Assembly: GCA_944372795.1 (NCBI GenBank)
Contig: CALWAF010000010.1
Span: 1 to 41,903 of the forward strand
Direction of reading: 5' to 3'
Source of the DNA: an uncultured Clostridia bacterium
GTDB taxonomy: Bacteria > Bacillota > Clostridia > Christensenellales > CAG-917
DNA length: 41,903 nt
Under the pieces are notes generated by a model, which ran no database searches, had not been told where the DNA came from, and saw only the letters and a program-made list of their open reading frames with translations. The position numbers were made by a program, and so were the translations under genes. Positions 1 to 8,525 of the stretch are shown here, one piece after another (position 1 is the stretch's first letter; every line of letters starts with the position of its first letter).

Positions 1-660
1 GCTTAAGTAAACGAGTCGGCGTGCAGAACGGATAGCGCAAATTCTCTATTATGGCAGCCGGCTGGGCTGCCTACGAATCCCTGAGGGCGCACGGCGCAAG
101 CACAAGGCAATTTGTGCAATGTCCCGCTGATTTAGCGGGACGTTTGCGTTTATGCCTGTGCTTGCTTTTGCGTCACAAAAATGCAAGACGTTCGCTTGCT
201 CCGCATTTTTCGCTCCGCTCAAAATTATCCGCCGCTCACTCATTTTTGTTCCGCAGAACTTTTGGATGGCGGTGTTTTGTGGTGCGTCTGCACGGGCTTC
301 TCTTTTCTGCGAAAAGGGCGGCAAAACCGCCGAACCCGGGACACGCCCCGGAGGCAGCCCCACGAAAAATCCTGCAGATTTTCCGCGGGGACCCCGAGAG
401 ATTGCTTAAGTAAACGAGTCGGCGTGCAGAACGGATAGCGCAAATTCTCTATTATGGCAGCCGGCTGGGCTGCCTACGAAGCCATGAGGGCGCTCGTCGC
501 CGCAAGGAGAACTTCGCCACAGCGCTCTGTTTCCAGAGAGCTGTCTGCGTGTACACCTTGCGGCTCCTTTTCGCGTCGCAGAAAAATGCAAGGCGTTCGC
601 CGCGTTCCTCGTTCCTGCAGGAACTATCGCGCGGCTCACTCATTTTTGCTCCGCGGGGTG
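1..660. repeat. Dispersed repeat, two tandem copies
   Basis: The first 77 bases (1-77) recur exactly at 404-480, an offset of 403. After that the two copies diverge but stay alignable: 163-262 and 560-655 both carry a GCGTC-type run, then GAAAAATGCAAG-like sequence and then CTCACTCATTTTTG. The centre of copy 2 is a perfect palindrome (GTTCCTGCAGGAAC, about 626-639). Each copy also carries the small hairpin GGCAGCC-GGCT-GGGCTGCC just before its divergence point. A third, inverted and more diverged copy lies near 18757-18860. Short frames here look like shadows: no ribosome binding site and no recognisable protein. The nature of the element (REP-like or miniature mobile element) is unknown. Confidence 0.75.
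358..390. repeat. 33-nt hairpin inside the repeat
   Basis: CCCC at 358-361 pairs with GGGG at 387-390, and AAAAATC pairs with GATTTTC around a CTGCA centre. A same-length relative with a different but still self-complementary arm lies at 18438-18470. There is no T-run after it, so it is not an obvious terminator. Confidence 0.6.
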
Positions 661-847
661 GCTGGCGCCGCCGGGGATGGAATGAGGCGAGTCAGTGCGG
701 ATTTAAGCTGGCGGGGAAAGCGTGAGTGCCAGTCTTGACGCCGCCGGAAAATGAAAATGGCGTTTTATATTTTTTGATGTGCTTATGTACCAAAAACGGG
801 ACGTGCGGTGCGGTATGATCATGTCATCAAAACGAAAGAGGTGGAGT

Positions 848-2134
848 ATGAGTGCTTTTGACAAAGTCATCGGTTACGAGAATGAAAAGAAAGAGCTGTT
901 TCAGCTGTGCGACATGGCGAAGAACCCGGAAAAGTATAAGAAACTCGGCGTCAGGCTGCCGCGGGGCGTTTTGCTGGTCGGCGTGCCCGGGATCGGGAAG
1001 ACGCTCATGGCGGGCGCGCTTGTCGAGGAGATTGGGCGGAAGAGTTTCCTCGTTCGCAAGGACAGACCGGGGCAGGAGCTTGTGACGGAGATCTCGAACG
1101 TGTTTGCGGAGGCGATGGAAGCCGCGCCGTCCGTCATCTTTCTGGATGACATGGACAAATTCCCTGCGGACAGCGACAAGAGGAATCCCGACGAACTGAT
1201 CGCCGTGCAGAGCGGGATCGACCTCGTGAAAGACGCGGACGTTTTTGTTGTCGCTACGGCGAACGACATTAGGTACATACCGCCCTCGCTGCGCCGCCCG
1301 GGCAGATTCGACCGCATTATTGCGATGGGCGTCCCGAGCCTGAAGGAATCCGTCGAGATCATCAGGCACTACCTTGCCGATAAGAAAATCGCAGACGACG
1401 TCGATCCCGAGTCGGTGGCTAGGATGATGGACGGAAAATCATGCGCGGAGCTGGAGTCCGTCCTCAACGAAGCCGGCATTTACGCGGGTTTTGATGGAAG
1501 GGAGCTGATTGGACGCGAACATATCATACGCGCCGTGCTTCATGTGATTTTCGGCACCGAAGAATCGCTTGGATGCACGAATGAGGCGGAGAAGGAAGTG
1601 ATTGCATTCCACGAGGCGGGACATGCCGCCGCCGCGCTCGGTTTTTCGCCGGGAAGTGTCGGGCTTGTGTCTGTGCGTGCGACGTCGCGTTCGTCGCGGG
1701 GCGTGATGCAGCAGCTCCGCGGTGAGAAAGGCATAAAAACGTATGCGCAGCTGCGCGCACAAGTTGTGATCGATCTCGCCGGCAAAGCCGCTGTGGAGAT
1801 GAAATTCGGTGTAACGGATGTAGGCGCGATGCGCGACCTCGGATCTGCGGCGAGGAGCGTGCAGGACTTCATTATTGACGGCGCGACGGCGGGATTCGAG
1901 CTGCTGCATACGGCGGAGCCTTGGGCGATCAGCGGCAACGGACAATACGAACGCGTGTCGGAAGAACGGGGTGCGGAGCTTGCGCGCTGTTTTAATGAGG
2001 CCAAGGCTTTGCTGATGAGGAATTGGGGATTTGTCGAGTGCCTGGCGGCGGAACTCGTAAAGAAAGACACGCTCGTGTATGAGGAGATCAACGAGCTTTA
2101 CGACAAGTTCGTGAAGTCCGAAGAGGGCAAGTGA
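848..2134 (+). CDS. Soluble FtsH-like AAA+ zinc metalloprotease
   Basis: 428 residues. The AAA module has Walker A GVPGIGKT (45-52), Walker B VIFLDD (96-101) and an arginine-finger stretch RRPGRFDR (149-156). A peptidase M41 domain follows, with the zinc motif HEAGH (255-259) and a likely third ligand, Asp330, in AMRDL. FtsH normally has about 600 or more residues with two N-terminal membrane helices; this protein starts straight at the AAA module and shows no membrane segment, so it should be cytosolic. The start at 848 is chosen because AGAGGTGGAG lies just before it; an in-frame upstream start (779) has no such site. By family it should unfold and degrade proteins using ATP and zinc. Its substrates are unknown. 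The radical SAM gene downstream is on the same strand, 143 bases away. Confidence 0.88.
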   Translation: MSAFDKVIGYENEKKELFQLCDMAKNPEKYKKLGVRLPRGVLLVGVPGIGKTLMAGALVEEIGRKSFLVRKDRPGQELVTEISNVFAEAMEAAPSVIFLDDMDKFPADSDKRNPDELIAVQSGIDLVKDADVFVVATANDIRYIPPSLRRPGRFDRIIAMGVPSLKESVEIIRHYLADKKIADDVDPESVARMMDGKSCAELESVLNEAGIYAGFDGRELIGREHIIRAVLHVIFGTEESLGCTNEAEKEVIAFHEAGHAAAALGFSPGSVGLVSVRATSRSSRGVMQQLRGEKGIKTYAQLRAQVVIDLAGKAAVEMKFGVTDVGAMRDLGSAARSVQDFIIDGATAGFELLHTAEPWAISGNGQYERVSEERGAELARCFNEAKALLMRNWGFVECLAAELVKKDTLVYEEINELYDKFVKSEEGK

Positions 2135-2277
2135 TAGGCTCGTATTGATTTCGTCGGTGCGACGTGATATTCTTGCGGTGGGGGGCGGGGCGGTCGTATG
2201 GCGGGCTTTTCATATGAAAGAGGCGGGGAGGGTTGCAATTTTTGGCGGAAGGGCTTATTGTCAAAGGGAGGTAGGAT

Positions 2278-3171
2278 ATGAGCGCAGAGGAAAGAGTTGC
2301 CGTCGCGCCGATAAAAGTGCGGTCGGTGATGACAAAATCGAATTTGCCGATAGCCGGCTATTCCGTCAATCCGTACGTGGGATGCACGCACGGATGTAAA
2401 TATTGTTACGCGTGTTTCATGAAGCGCTTCACGGGGCACGGCGAGGTGTGGGGGAGCTTCCTCGACGTCAAATATTGGGACGCTCCGAAAGACCCGCGCC
2501 GCTACGCAGGGTGCACCGTGATCGTAGGCTCCGTCACCGATCCCTACCTTCCGCAGGAGGAGGAATACCGCCGCACACGCGCGTTCCTCGAAGAGATGAA
2601 GGGCAGCGGGATAAATCTCATCATAGTCACAAAGTCCGATCTTGTGCTGCGCGACCTTGATCTGATCGCATCCTATCCGTCGCCGCTGATATGCTGGTCG
2701 GTGAATACGTTGGACGAAGATTTCCGAAAGGACATGGACGGAGCAGTCGCCATCGAGCGCAGGATAGCCGCCATGAAAAAGTGCCACGAGGAAGGGCTGC
2801 GCACCACCTGTTTCGTTTCGCCGATCTTTCCCGGGATCACAGACGTATTTGCGATAATTGACAGGATCAAGGGTTTTTGCAACTATATCTGGCTGGAAAA
2901 CCTCAATTTGCGCGGAAACTTCAAAGCGGGCATTATGGAATACATCAAAGAGAAACACCCGGGGCTTCTCCCGCTTTACCGCGACATTTACGACCGCAGG
3001 GACAGGACGTATTGGCATATGTTGGACGAAAACGTGCGTGAGTATGCGCAGCGGGAAGGTATGCTTTACGTCATCGACAAAGAGCCTTTCATGCGGAGCG
3101 CAGACGGCAGTCCCGTCATCATCAATTACTTTTACCACTCCGAAATAAAGCAGTCCGCAAAGAAAAAGTGA
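2278..3171 (+). CDS. Radical SAM protein, spore photoproduct lyase-like family
   Basis: 297 residues. The cluster motif CTHGCKYC (CxxxCxxC) near residue 39 sits in the context NPYVGCTHGCKYCYA followed by FMKRFTGH. This context is typical of the SPL-like and so-called mobile-pair radical SAM proteins rather than of true SplB. It should bind a 4Fe-4S cluster and cleave S-adenosylmethionine; the substrate is not known for this group. Well-formed GGGAGGT lies 7 bases before the ATG at 2278. No second radical SAM gene, as found in mobile pairs, is adjacent. A hairpin terminator follows at 3260-3294. Confidence 0.85.
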   Translation: MSAEERVAVAPIKVRSVMTKSNLPIAGYSVNPYVGCTHGCKYCYACFMKRFTGHGEVWGSFLDVKYWDAPKDPRRYAGCTVIVGSVTDPYLPQEEEYRRTRAFLEEMKGSGINLIIVTKSDLVLRDLDLIASYPSPLICWSVNTLDEDFRKDMDGAVAIERRIAAMKKCHEEGLRTTCFVSPIFPGITDVFAIIDRIKGFCNYIWLENLNLRGNFKAGIMEYIKEKHPGLLPLYRDIYDRRDRTYWHMLDENVREYAQREGMLYVIDKEPFMRSADGSPVIINYFYHSEIKQSAKKK

Positions 3172-3259
3172 TGGCAAATGCGGATGAGCCGTATGCGGCG
3201 GCGCACGTGGCGCGACTTTCGGGCGGAGGGACACATAAAGGATAATACGCAAATATTGA

Positions 3260-3294
3260 AAAAGAAGATCCGCACGTGGCACGGGTCTTCTTTT
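3260..3294. terminator. Intrinsic terminator, probably bidirectional
   Basis: A 13-bp stem (AAAAGAAGATCCG at 3260-3272 with CGGGTCTTCTTTT at 3282-3294, one wobble pair) closes a 9-base loop. It has A-rich and T-rich flanks and lies between the converging radical SAM gene (+) and rarA (-). Confidence 0.75.
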
Positions 3295-3380
3295 GCTTGT
3301 CCGTCAAAAGTGTGTATCGGCGCAATTTGCCGCGTTAGAATGCGGATTTTAAGGGAGTGGTGACGGCGCGGAGCACCGTG

Positions 3381-4712
3381 TCACTTGTCCGGGTGCTCGC
3401 GCTTCCAGCGCTTTATCTCTTCCAGGCGCGTCTTGAAACGGCCTTCGACGCCTTCTTCCGTGGGGGTGTAGTAGGTGCGGTCCTTGAGCGAGTCGGGCAG
3501 GCACTGCATGGCGGAGAGTTTGTCCTCCGTGTCGTGCGCGTAGATGTAGCCCTTGCCGTAGTTGAGCTCGCGCATGAGACGGGTGGGCGCATTGCGGATG
3601 ACGAGGGGGACGGGCTCCGCAATGGTGTTGAGGGCGTCCTCTTTCGCGCGCATATATGCGACGTCGCAGGAGTTGGATTTTGGCGCAAGTGACAGATAAA
3701 CCACCGCTTCTGTCAGATGAACGCTGCATTCGGGCATTCCGATGAAGTGACAGGCTTGATATGCCGCCACGGCGATCTCCAGCGCGCGGGGGTCTGCGAG
3801 CCCCACGTCTTCGCTGGCGAAGCGCGTCACTCGGCGCGCGATGTAGAGGGGGTCTTCGCCCGCTTCGAGCATACGCGCCAGCCAATATACCGCGGCATCC
3901 GGGTCGGAGTTGCGCATCGATTTGTGCAAGGCAGAGATGATGTTGTAGTGTTCCTCGCCCGTCTTGTCGTAAAGGAGGGATTTTTTGGAGGTGCACTGTT
4001 CGAGCGTCTCGGCGCTGACCGTGACGGAGCCGTCGTCTGCAACGTCGCCGTTGAGCACAGCCATCTCGAGGGTGGAAAGCGCCGTGCGCGCGTCACCGTT
4101 GGCAAATACGGCGACGGCTTCGATGAGCTCATCCGCGATGTGCACGACCTGATTGCCGAATCCGCGCGGGTCTGTGATGGCACGGTGGAGCAATTCTTTC
4201 AGGTCGTCAACGGAAAGCGCCTGCAATACGAACACTTTACAGCGCGAAAGCAATGCGCCGTTGACCTCGAATGATGGATTTTCGGTGGTGGCGCCGATGA
4301 GGATTATGCTGCCTTTTTCCACAAACGGAAGAAAGGCGTCTTGCTGCGCCTTGTTGAAACGGTGGATCTCGTCTACGAATAGGATTGTGCGCTCGCCGAA
4401 GCGGCGGTTTTTTTCTGCCTGTTCCATGACCTGCTTGATCTCCTTGATGCCGCTGGTCACGGCGGAGAAATCGATGAAATTAGCCTTTGTGCGCTTTGCG
4501 ATGATGCGTGCAAGCGTGGTCTTGCCCACACCCGGAGGGCCCCAAAATATCATTGATCCCACGTTGTCGCTCTCTATGAGCCTGCGCAGCACCTTTCCTT
4601 CGCCGAGCAAATGCTTTTGTCCGCAATATTCCTCAAGAGACTGCGGACGCAGCCTTGCCGCGAGAGGCAGACTGACCTCGTTTTCAAAGAATGTCGGTTG
4701 TTCGAACATCAT
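3381..4712 (-). CDS. rarA: Replication-associated recombination protein A (MgsA/RarA ATPase)
   Basis: 443 residues, the usual length. It is a clamp-loader-like AAA+ ATPase with Walker A GPPGVGKT (about 49-56), Walker B ILFVDEIHRFNKAQQDAFLP, sensor-1 region GATTENPSFEVN and an arginine-finger stretch LLSRC. The C-terminal MgsA tetramerisation region is recognisable (PECSVHLTEAVVYLSLAPKS, GYIYAHD). RarA acts at stalled or single-stranded regions of the replication fork. ATG at 4712 and the next codon ATG at 4709 both follow AGGTGA; the longer in-frame start at 4739 lacks such a site. It reads alone on the minus strand. Confidence 0.95.
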   Translation of the reverse strand: MMFEQPTFFENEVSLPLAARLRPQSLEEYCGQKHLLGEGKVLRRLIESDNVGSMIFWGPPGVGKTTLARIIAKRTKANFIDFSAVTSGIKEIKQVMEQAEKNRRFGERTILFVDEIHRFNKAQQDAFLPFVEKGSIILIGATTENPSFEVNGALLSRCKVFVLQALSVDDLKELLHRAITDPRGFGNQVVHIADELIEAVAVFANGDARTALSTLEMAVLNGDVADDGSVTVSAETLEQCTSKKSLLYDKTGEEHYNIISALHKSMRNSDPDAAVYWLARMLEAGEDPLYIARRVTRFASEDVGLADPRALEIAVAAYQACHFIGMPECSVHLTEAVVYLSLAPKSNSCDVAYMRAKEDALNTIAEPVPLVIRNAPTRLMRELNYGKGYIYAHDTEDKLSAMQCLPDSLKDRTYYTPTEEGVEGRFKTRLEEIKRWKREHPDK

Positions 4713-4813
4713 AATGTCACCTGTCGGGAGGTCTCGCACTTCCGACGCTTATAAGTATAGGAGTTTGCGGGAAAGATGTCAACACGCGCGCGAGGCGCAG
4801 GCGAGGCGGTGTA

Positions 4814-5046
4814 GATAATAGTTTACTTACCCGCAAGTCTCGGCTGTGAAAAAGCGCCGGAAGGGTACAAATTGTCAAGGAGTGCCGGAGAGAGAGGTGT
4901 GGCGCGGTGCGGTGAGGACAAGAGATTTTCGGATGATTGTGTACAGGCGGAACGTAGACAATAGTATACATATTGGCAAGTTCCGGCTGTGCAAAAGCGC
5001 CGAAAAGAATTGCCCTCACCGCACCGCGCGCACCTCTCTCTCCGGC
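4814..5046. repeat. Long imperfect hairpin element with an internal direct repeat
   Basis: Arms at 4884-4917 and 5014-5046 are inverted copies of about 33 bases that differ only around a TGG/CG spot, separated by 96 bases. The unit 4814-4862 is repeated directly at 4954-5005 (a GTAGA-AATAGT-TAC run, then CGGCTGTG-AAAAGCGCCG). The centre is repeated in the opposite orientation near 9700-9800. No protein is encoded. It occupies the spacer between rarA and the terminator of the hydrolase gene. It resembles a small non-autonomous mobile element, but no transposase or target duplication was established. Confidence 0.7.
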
Positions 5047-5053
5047 ATAAAAG

Positions 5054-5085
5054 AAAAGCGGGACGGTTTTCACCGTCCCGCTTTT
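5054..5085 (-). terminator. Intrinsic terminator of the hydrolase gene
   Basis: AAAAGCGGGACGG (5054-5066) pairs exactly with CCGTCCCGCTTTT (5073-5085), giving a 13-bp stem with a T-run on either strand. It lies 15 bases past the stop of the minus-strand gene ending at 5101. Confidence 0.85.
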
Positions 5086-5100
5086 CCGTAAGGAGGGGAA

Positions 5101-7257
5101 TCAGCCCATTACGTAGGAGAATGAAGCTGCGGTATTGGCGCAGGTGATGATGGTGAAGAGCATCGTGTTGATGAACGCTCCCAGCCACATATTCCCCGTC
5201 TTTGCCGCCATTCTGCGGGAGATGACGGTGGCGACGGCAAGCACGCCGATCATCGGGATGATGACGATGTAGCCGAGGTTCATTTCGGGCTGCCACATCA
5301 CACCCGTCGCGCCGAATTCGCCGTACTGTATCGCCACAACGAGTATGACGCCGAACACGTTGAAGAACACGTTGATGAGGGTGGTCGCCCAGTCGGGGAT
5401 GTTCTTCACGCGGTAGGTCTCGTTGAAGAGCGCGCTCACGGTGAAGAAGATGCCGAAGAATACTGCGTAACGCACCATCGTGGGCAGCATGTCGCCGACG
5501 TTGAACACCTTGACGGCGAGCGTCCAGATGCGGAAGTCCACCACCCACGCCGACCAGTTGATGAAGGTGACGAGGTAGAGGAAGAACACCACGACCATCG
5601 CGAGCAGGAAACTCTTGAGGATGGCGGCAAACCCGCCGTTTATCTTGGCTGCGGCAAAGGGGTTCTCGATGTACTGACCCGCGTTTTCCTTATATCTGAT
5701 GCGGTAGAACACCGTGTTTGCCAGCCACATGAAGCAGATGACCGCCAGCGAGAAGAGTGCCACGACCACCGCCCAGATCGCCACCCAGTTGGTGGTGTCC
5801 TGAGGGTAGAGCTGAGTGTTGGGGAACACGTAGTCGCCGTATTCCGTGCAGATGTCCTTGATGATGAAGCCGCTGAACAGCATTATGGCGACGGCGCCCA
5901 GCCAATAGGTGAGGTTTTTCCAAATGCCTTTGAGGGGCTTGGGTTCATTGATGGCGGGCAGTTCCGCCGCAGCCGCTGCTGCGGGAGCCGCTTTGACGGG
6001 CTCGGGAGCGGGCTCCGCGGGAGCGGCGTCATAAGCGACCTGTGCCTCTGCGGGCGCTTCGGTGACCTCATCCGCAGGCGCTTCCGCAGGTGCTTCTGCG
6101 GGTGCCGCTGCGGGAGCGTAGGCATATGCCGCCTCTTTCTTCGCCGCAAGAGAGCGGAAGAAGGGGGTGGTGAGCAGCAGGCTGACCAGCGGGAAGATGC
6201 ACGCGAAGAGCGCGATCATGCCGATGAAGGAGAACATTTCCTTCACCCACCATGTCTGGTTGCTTTCCTCGATGTAATCATGTCCCGAGGGGGTGCCGAA
6301 CGCGGTGTAGAAGAAGTTGATGACAGCCTCCGCGCCGTCCACGGAATAGTGTACCTGCGGATGGATGCCGGGCACTTCGTAGATGGCTCTGAACGCACCG
6401 GGAGCTGCCTCGCCGCCTGCGACCTCGGTGAGGACGCCGTTCACATAGATGCCGCCGTTGACCACGTCGCCTTCGCTGCCTGCGATGCCGACATAGTCCT
6501 TTGCGGTCTCGGTGGAGAGCCACTCGCGGGAGATGGTGCCGCCGTTTTCGTTGGTGGTGTAGAAGAACTCGTCATCCACGGATTTCAGGAAGCCGACGGA
6601 GACGTCGCTGCCCGCGCCCATGAATGTGTCCCAGGACTGGATGAGACCCGCGGAGACGATGCCGACGGAAGCGTCCTGCAGGAGAGTCATCGCGGTGGTG
6701 AAGCCGCCCATGGAGTGACCGGAGATGCCGATCTTGTCCTTGTCGACGTAATCGAGGTTATAAAGATACTTCGCGCTGTCGTAAAGACCGCTCGTCGCCA
6801 TCAGCGCGCCGGATGTGGTGTTCGCGCCGTATTCGTAGTTGCCGTGACCTTCGCGGTCCACAGCCAGCACGACGAAGCCGCGGCGGGCGAGTTCGATGGC
6901 GTTTTGCAGCTGCATCTCACGGTTGTTGAGATAGCCGTGAGTGAACACCACTGCGGGAGCGGGATTTTCCGCCGTCGCGGTGTCCGGCTTGAAGAGGATG
7001 CCGCTGACCACTTTGCCCTCGACGTCCTGCTCCTCGGTGACGGGCTGCTGCGTTTCGCTGTCGTAAGAAGTGACGGTGATGGTGCCTGCGTTCTCGGCGT
7101 CTCTGAGGTCGGTGACTTCCACTTTCCAGCCGTCGGACTGAATGCCGGACGCGATCATGCTGGAGAGGAAGATGACGATGAGACACACGGCGAGGAAGAT
7201 CACCCACTTCTTGTTGCGGGAAATGTATCCCACGATGTTGTCTTTGAGATAGCCCAT
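5101..7257 (-). CDS. Membrane-anchored alpha/beta hydrolase with C-terminal multi-pass domain
   Basis: 718 residues. A short basic N-terminus (RNKKW) precedes a membrane segment at about 18-38. An alpha/beta-hydrolase domain follows, with oxyanion-type HGY (107-109) and nucleophile elbow GHSMGG (180-185, Ser182); DREGHGNYEYG lies between them. After about residue 310 come a membrane segment, an Ala/Pro/Glu-rich linker (about 375-440) and a C-terminal region of several hydrophobic helices. Predicted role: an esterase or peptidase-like hydrolase outside the membrane. The substrate is unknown, and I could not assign the acid and histidine of the triad with certainty. The start is supported by AAGGAGG 5 bases before ATG. 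It is divergent from an AraC-type regulator, which may control it. Confidence 0.85.
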   Translation of the reverse strand: MGYLKDNIVGYISRNKKWVIFLAVCLIVIFLSSMIASGIQSDGWKVEVTDLRDAENAGTITVTSYDSETQQPVTEEQDVEGKVVSGILFKPDTATAENPAPAVVFTHGYLNNREMQLQNAIELARRGFVVLAVDREGHGNYEYGANTTSGALMATSGLYDSAKYLYNLDYVDKDKIGISGHSMGGFTTAMTLLQDASVGIVSAGLIQSWDTFMGAGSDVSVGFLKSVDDEFFYTTNENGGTISREWLSTETAKDYVGIAGSEGDVVNGGIYVNGVLTEVAGGEAAPGAFRAIYEVPGIHPQVHYSVDGAEAVINFFYTAFGTPSGHDYIEESNQTWWVKEMFSFIGMIALFACIFPLVSLLLTTPFFRSLAAKKEAAYAYAPAAAPAEAPAEAPADEVTEAPAEAQVAYDAAPAEPAPEPVKAAPAAAAAAELPAINEPKPLKGIWKNLTYWLGAVAIMLFSGFIIKDICTEYGDYVFPNTQLYPQDTTNWVAIWAVVVALFSLAVICFMWLANTVFYRIRYKENAGQYIENPFAAAKINGGFAAILKSFLLAMVVVFFLYLVTFINWSAWVVDFRIWTLAVKVFNVGDMLPTMVRYAVFFGIFFTVSALFNETYRVKNIPDWATTLINVFFNVFGVILVVAIQYGEFGATGVMWQPEMNLGYIVIIPMIGVLAVATVISRRMAAKTGNMWLGAFINTMLFTIITCANTAASFSYVMG

Positions 7258-7367
7258 AATTCCTCCTTAAATAAGTTTTTTCGGTTCTTACACATCTATT
7301 TCGCCGCCCCCTTTGGGACAGAGAAAAACGACATATTTTGATTTTTGTGTGGTTTAAGCCCGATTTA

Positions 7368-7396
7368 ATGTTAACTGTCATAGGAGCGACATTCAA
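7368..7396 (-). promoter_or_regulatory. Candidate promoter of the hydrolase gene
   Basis: On the minus strand TTGAAT (7391-7396) and TAACAT (7368-7373) are separated by 17 bases. Each hexamer matches consensus at 4 of 6 positions. The implied leader before the 7257 start is about 100 bases. Confidence 0.4.
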
Positions 7397-7425
7397 TTGA
7401 CAAACCGTGCAAAGCATTGTACATT
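7397..7425 (+). promoter_or_regulatory. Candidate promoter of the AraC-type regulator
   Basis: Consensus TTGACA (7397-7402), a 17-base spacer and TACATT (7420-7425). Its -35 box touches the -35 box of the divergent candidate promoter. A second weaker pair, TTGACT at 7441-7446 with GAATAG at 7464-7469, lies downstream. Confidence 0.55.
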
Positions 7426-7524
7426 TTTATTGCAAAAACCTTGACTTGTATCGGTATAGGCAAGAATAGTGCAATTTTTGCCACGCATCGCTTTCGAGCG
7501 AGAAGAACGGAATGGAAGGTTGGA

Positions 7525-8445
7525 ATGAAAAATATTTTCAAGGACGATGTTTCGCTTGCGCGCATCAAAGCGGTTCTGACTTCGCTCGCTAAAGCGAGTG
7601 ATATCAACTTGTGTGTGCTGGACGTCCTCGGCGATCCGATCATTTATCCGACTAACGACTGCGCGCTTTGCAAATGCGTGCGCGCGAACGCGCAAGGGCG
7701 CGCGCAATGCATAAAATATGCCTCTCACTCGGTGTTGGAAGCCATGCGAGAGAGGCGCACCTATTTTTATGTATGTCCGTTCGGATTGGTGGATTTTGTC
7801 ACTCCTATCTTTTATGACGATGAGTTTCTCGGCGCGGTGTGCGGCGGTCAGGTACGTTCAACGGAAGCGGCGGCACGGGCTGATTTTGTTTATCCTTTCT
7901 TCGGACGTGATGAATACGGCATTGACGAGAAAAAAATGCGCAAGCTGTTTGAGCAGATGCCGGACCGCTCGGCAGAAAGTTTTTTTGAGAGCGCAAAGCT
8001 TGTGGAGCTCTTTGCGAGCAACCTTGACGATCTGACCACTGTTGTGGCGATGTCGCGCAGAAAAGAGGCAGAGGGAATAGCCGAAAGAGAAAGATTGCGT
8101 CCTGCGTTTTTATGCATAGAAAAAAATTTCACGAAGGCGATGTCTTTGAGAGAGATGGCTCGGCTTTGTCATATGAGCGAGAACTATTTTTCCCGCATGT
8201 TCGGCAGAGTAACCGGGACGACATTCCCGCGCTATATTGCGGATCTGCGCATTGCTCGCGCAAAAGAGCTGCTGCTTGCGGGTGGTAAGGTTCGCGCCGT
8301 GGCATACGACGTCGGCTATGATGATCCTGCCTACTTCGTGCGCAGATTCAAGCAACACACCGGTATGACCCCTGCCGAATGGCAGAAGTTCGGCCTCGCC
8401 GAAAGAGAAGGAGCAAGGCGTCGCGACACTTTTGAGGAAATCTGA
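7525..8445 (+). CDS. PocR-domain AraC-family transcriptional regulator
   Basis: 306 residues. The N-terminal half matches the PocR sensory domain; it has cysteines at 46, 49, 51 and 62 (CALCKC then QCIKY), another in FYVCPFGLVDF, and the typical GAVCGGQVR. The C-terminal 100 residues carry two helix-turn-helix motifs of the AraC type (SLREMARLCHMSENYFSRMF and VRAVAYDVGYDDPAYFVRRF), ending TPAEWQKF. By family it senses a small molecule and activates nearby genes. The divergent membrane hydrolase is the obvious candidate target (inference). The start at 7525 follows GGAAGG; an in-frame start at 7417 would overlap the promoter and lacks a ribosome binding site. Confidence 0.88.
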   Translation: MKNIFKDDVSLARIKAVLTSLAKASDINLCVLDVLGDPIIYPTNDCALCKCVRANAQGRAQCIKYASHSVLEAMRERRTYFYVCPFGLVDFVTPIFYDDEFLGAVCGGQVRSTEAAARADFVYPFFGRDEYGIDEKKMRKLFEQMPDRSAESFFESAKLVELFASNLDDLTTVVAMSRRKEAEGIAERERLRPAFLCIEKNFTKAMSLREMARLCHMSENYFSRMFGRVTGTTFPRYIADLRIARAKELLLAGGKVRAVAYDVGYDDPAYFVRRFKQHTGMTPAEWQKFGLAEREGARRRDTFEEI

Positions 8446-8503
8446 TTGCCGGTAGCACTCGGATCGCAGCATGTAAAACACGATAAGTGCACAGAAATTC
8501 AAG

Positions 8504-8525
8504 AGACGCGCCCTCGGGCGCGTCT
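8504..8525 (+). terminator. Possible terminator after the AraC-type gene
   Basis: GACGCGCCC and GGGCGCGTC form a 9-bp GC stem with a very short loop, followed by TTGTCAT. The T-run is poor, so this is only a probable terminator. Confidence 0.45.

Noticed and set aside
1..480. CRISPR array
   Set aside because: Only two long copies of one repeat 403 bp apart, with diverged and alignable spacers; no short regular repeat-spacer pattern anywhere in the window.
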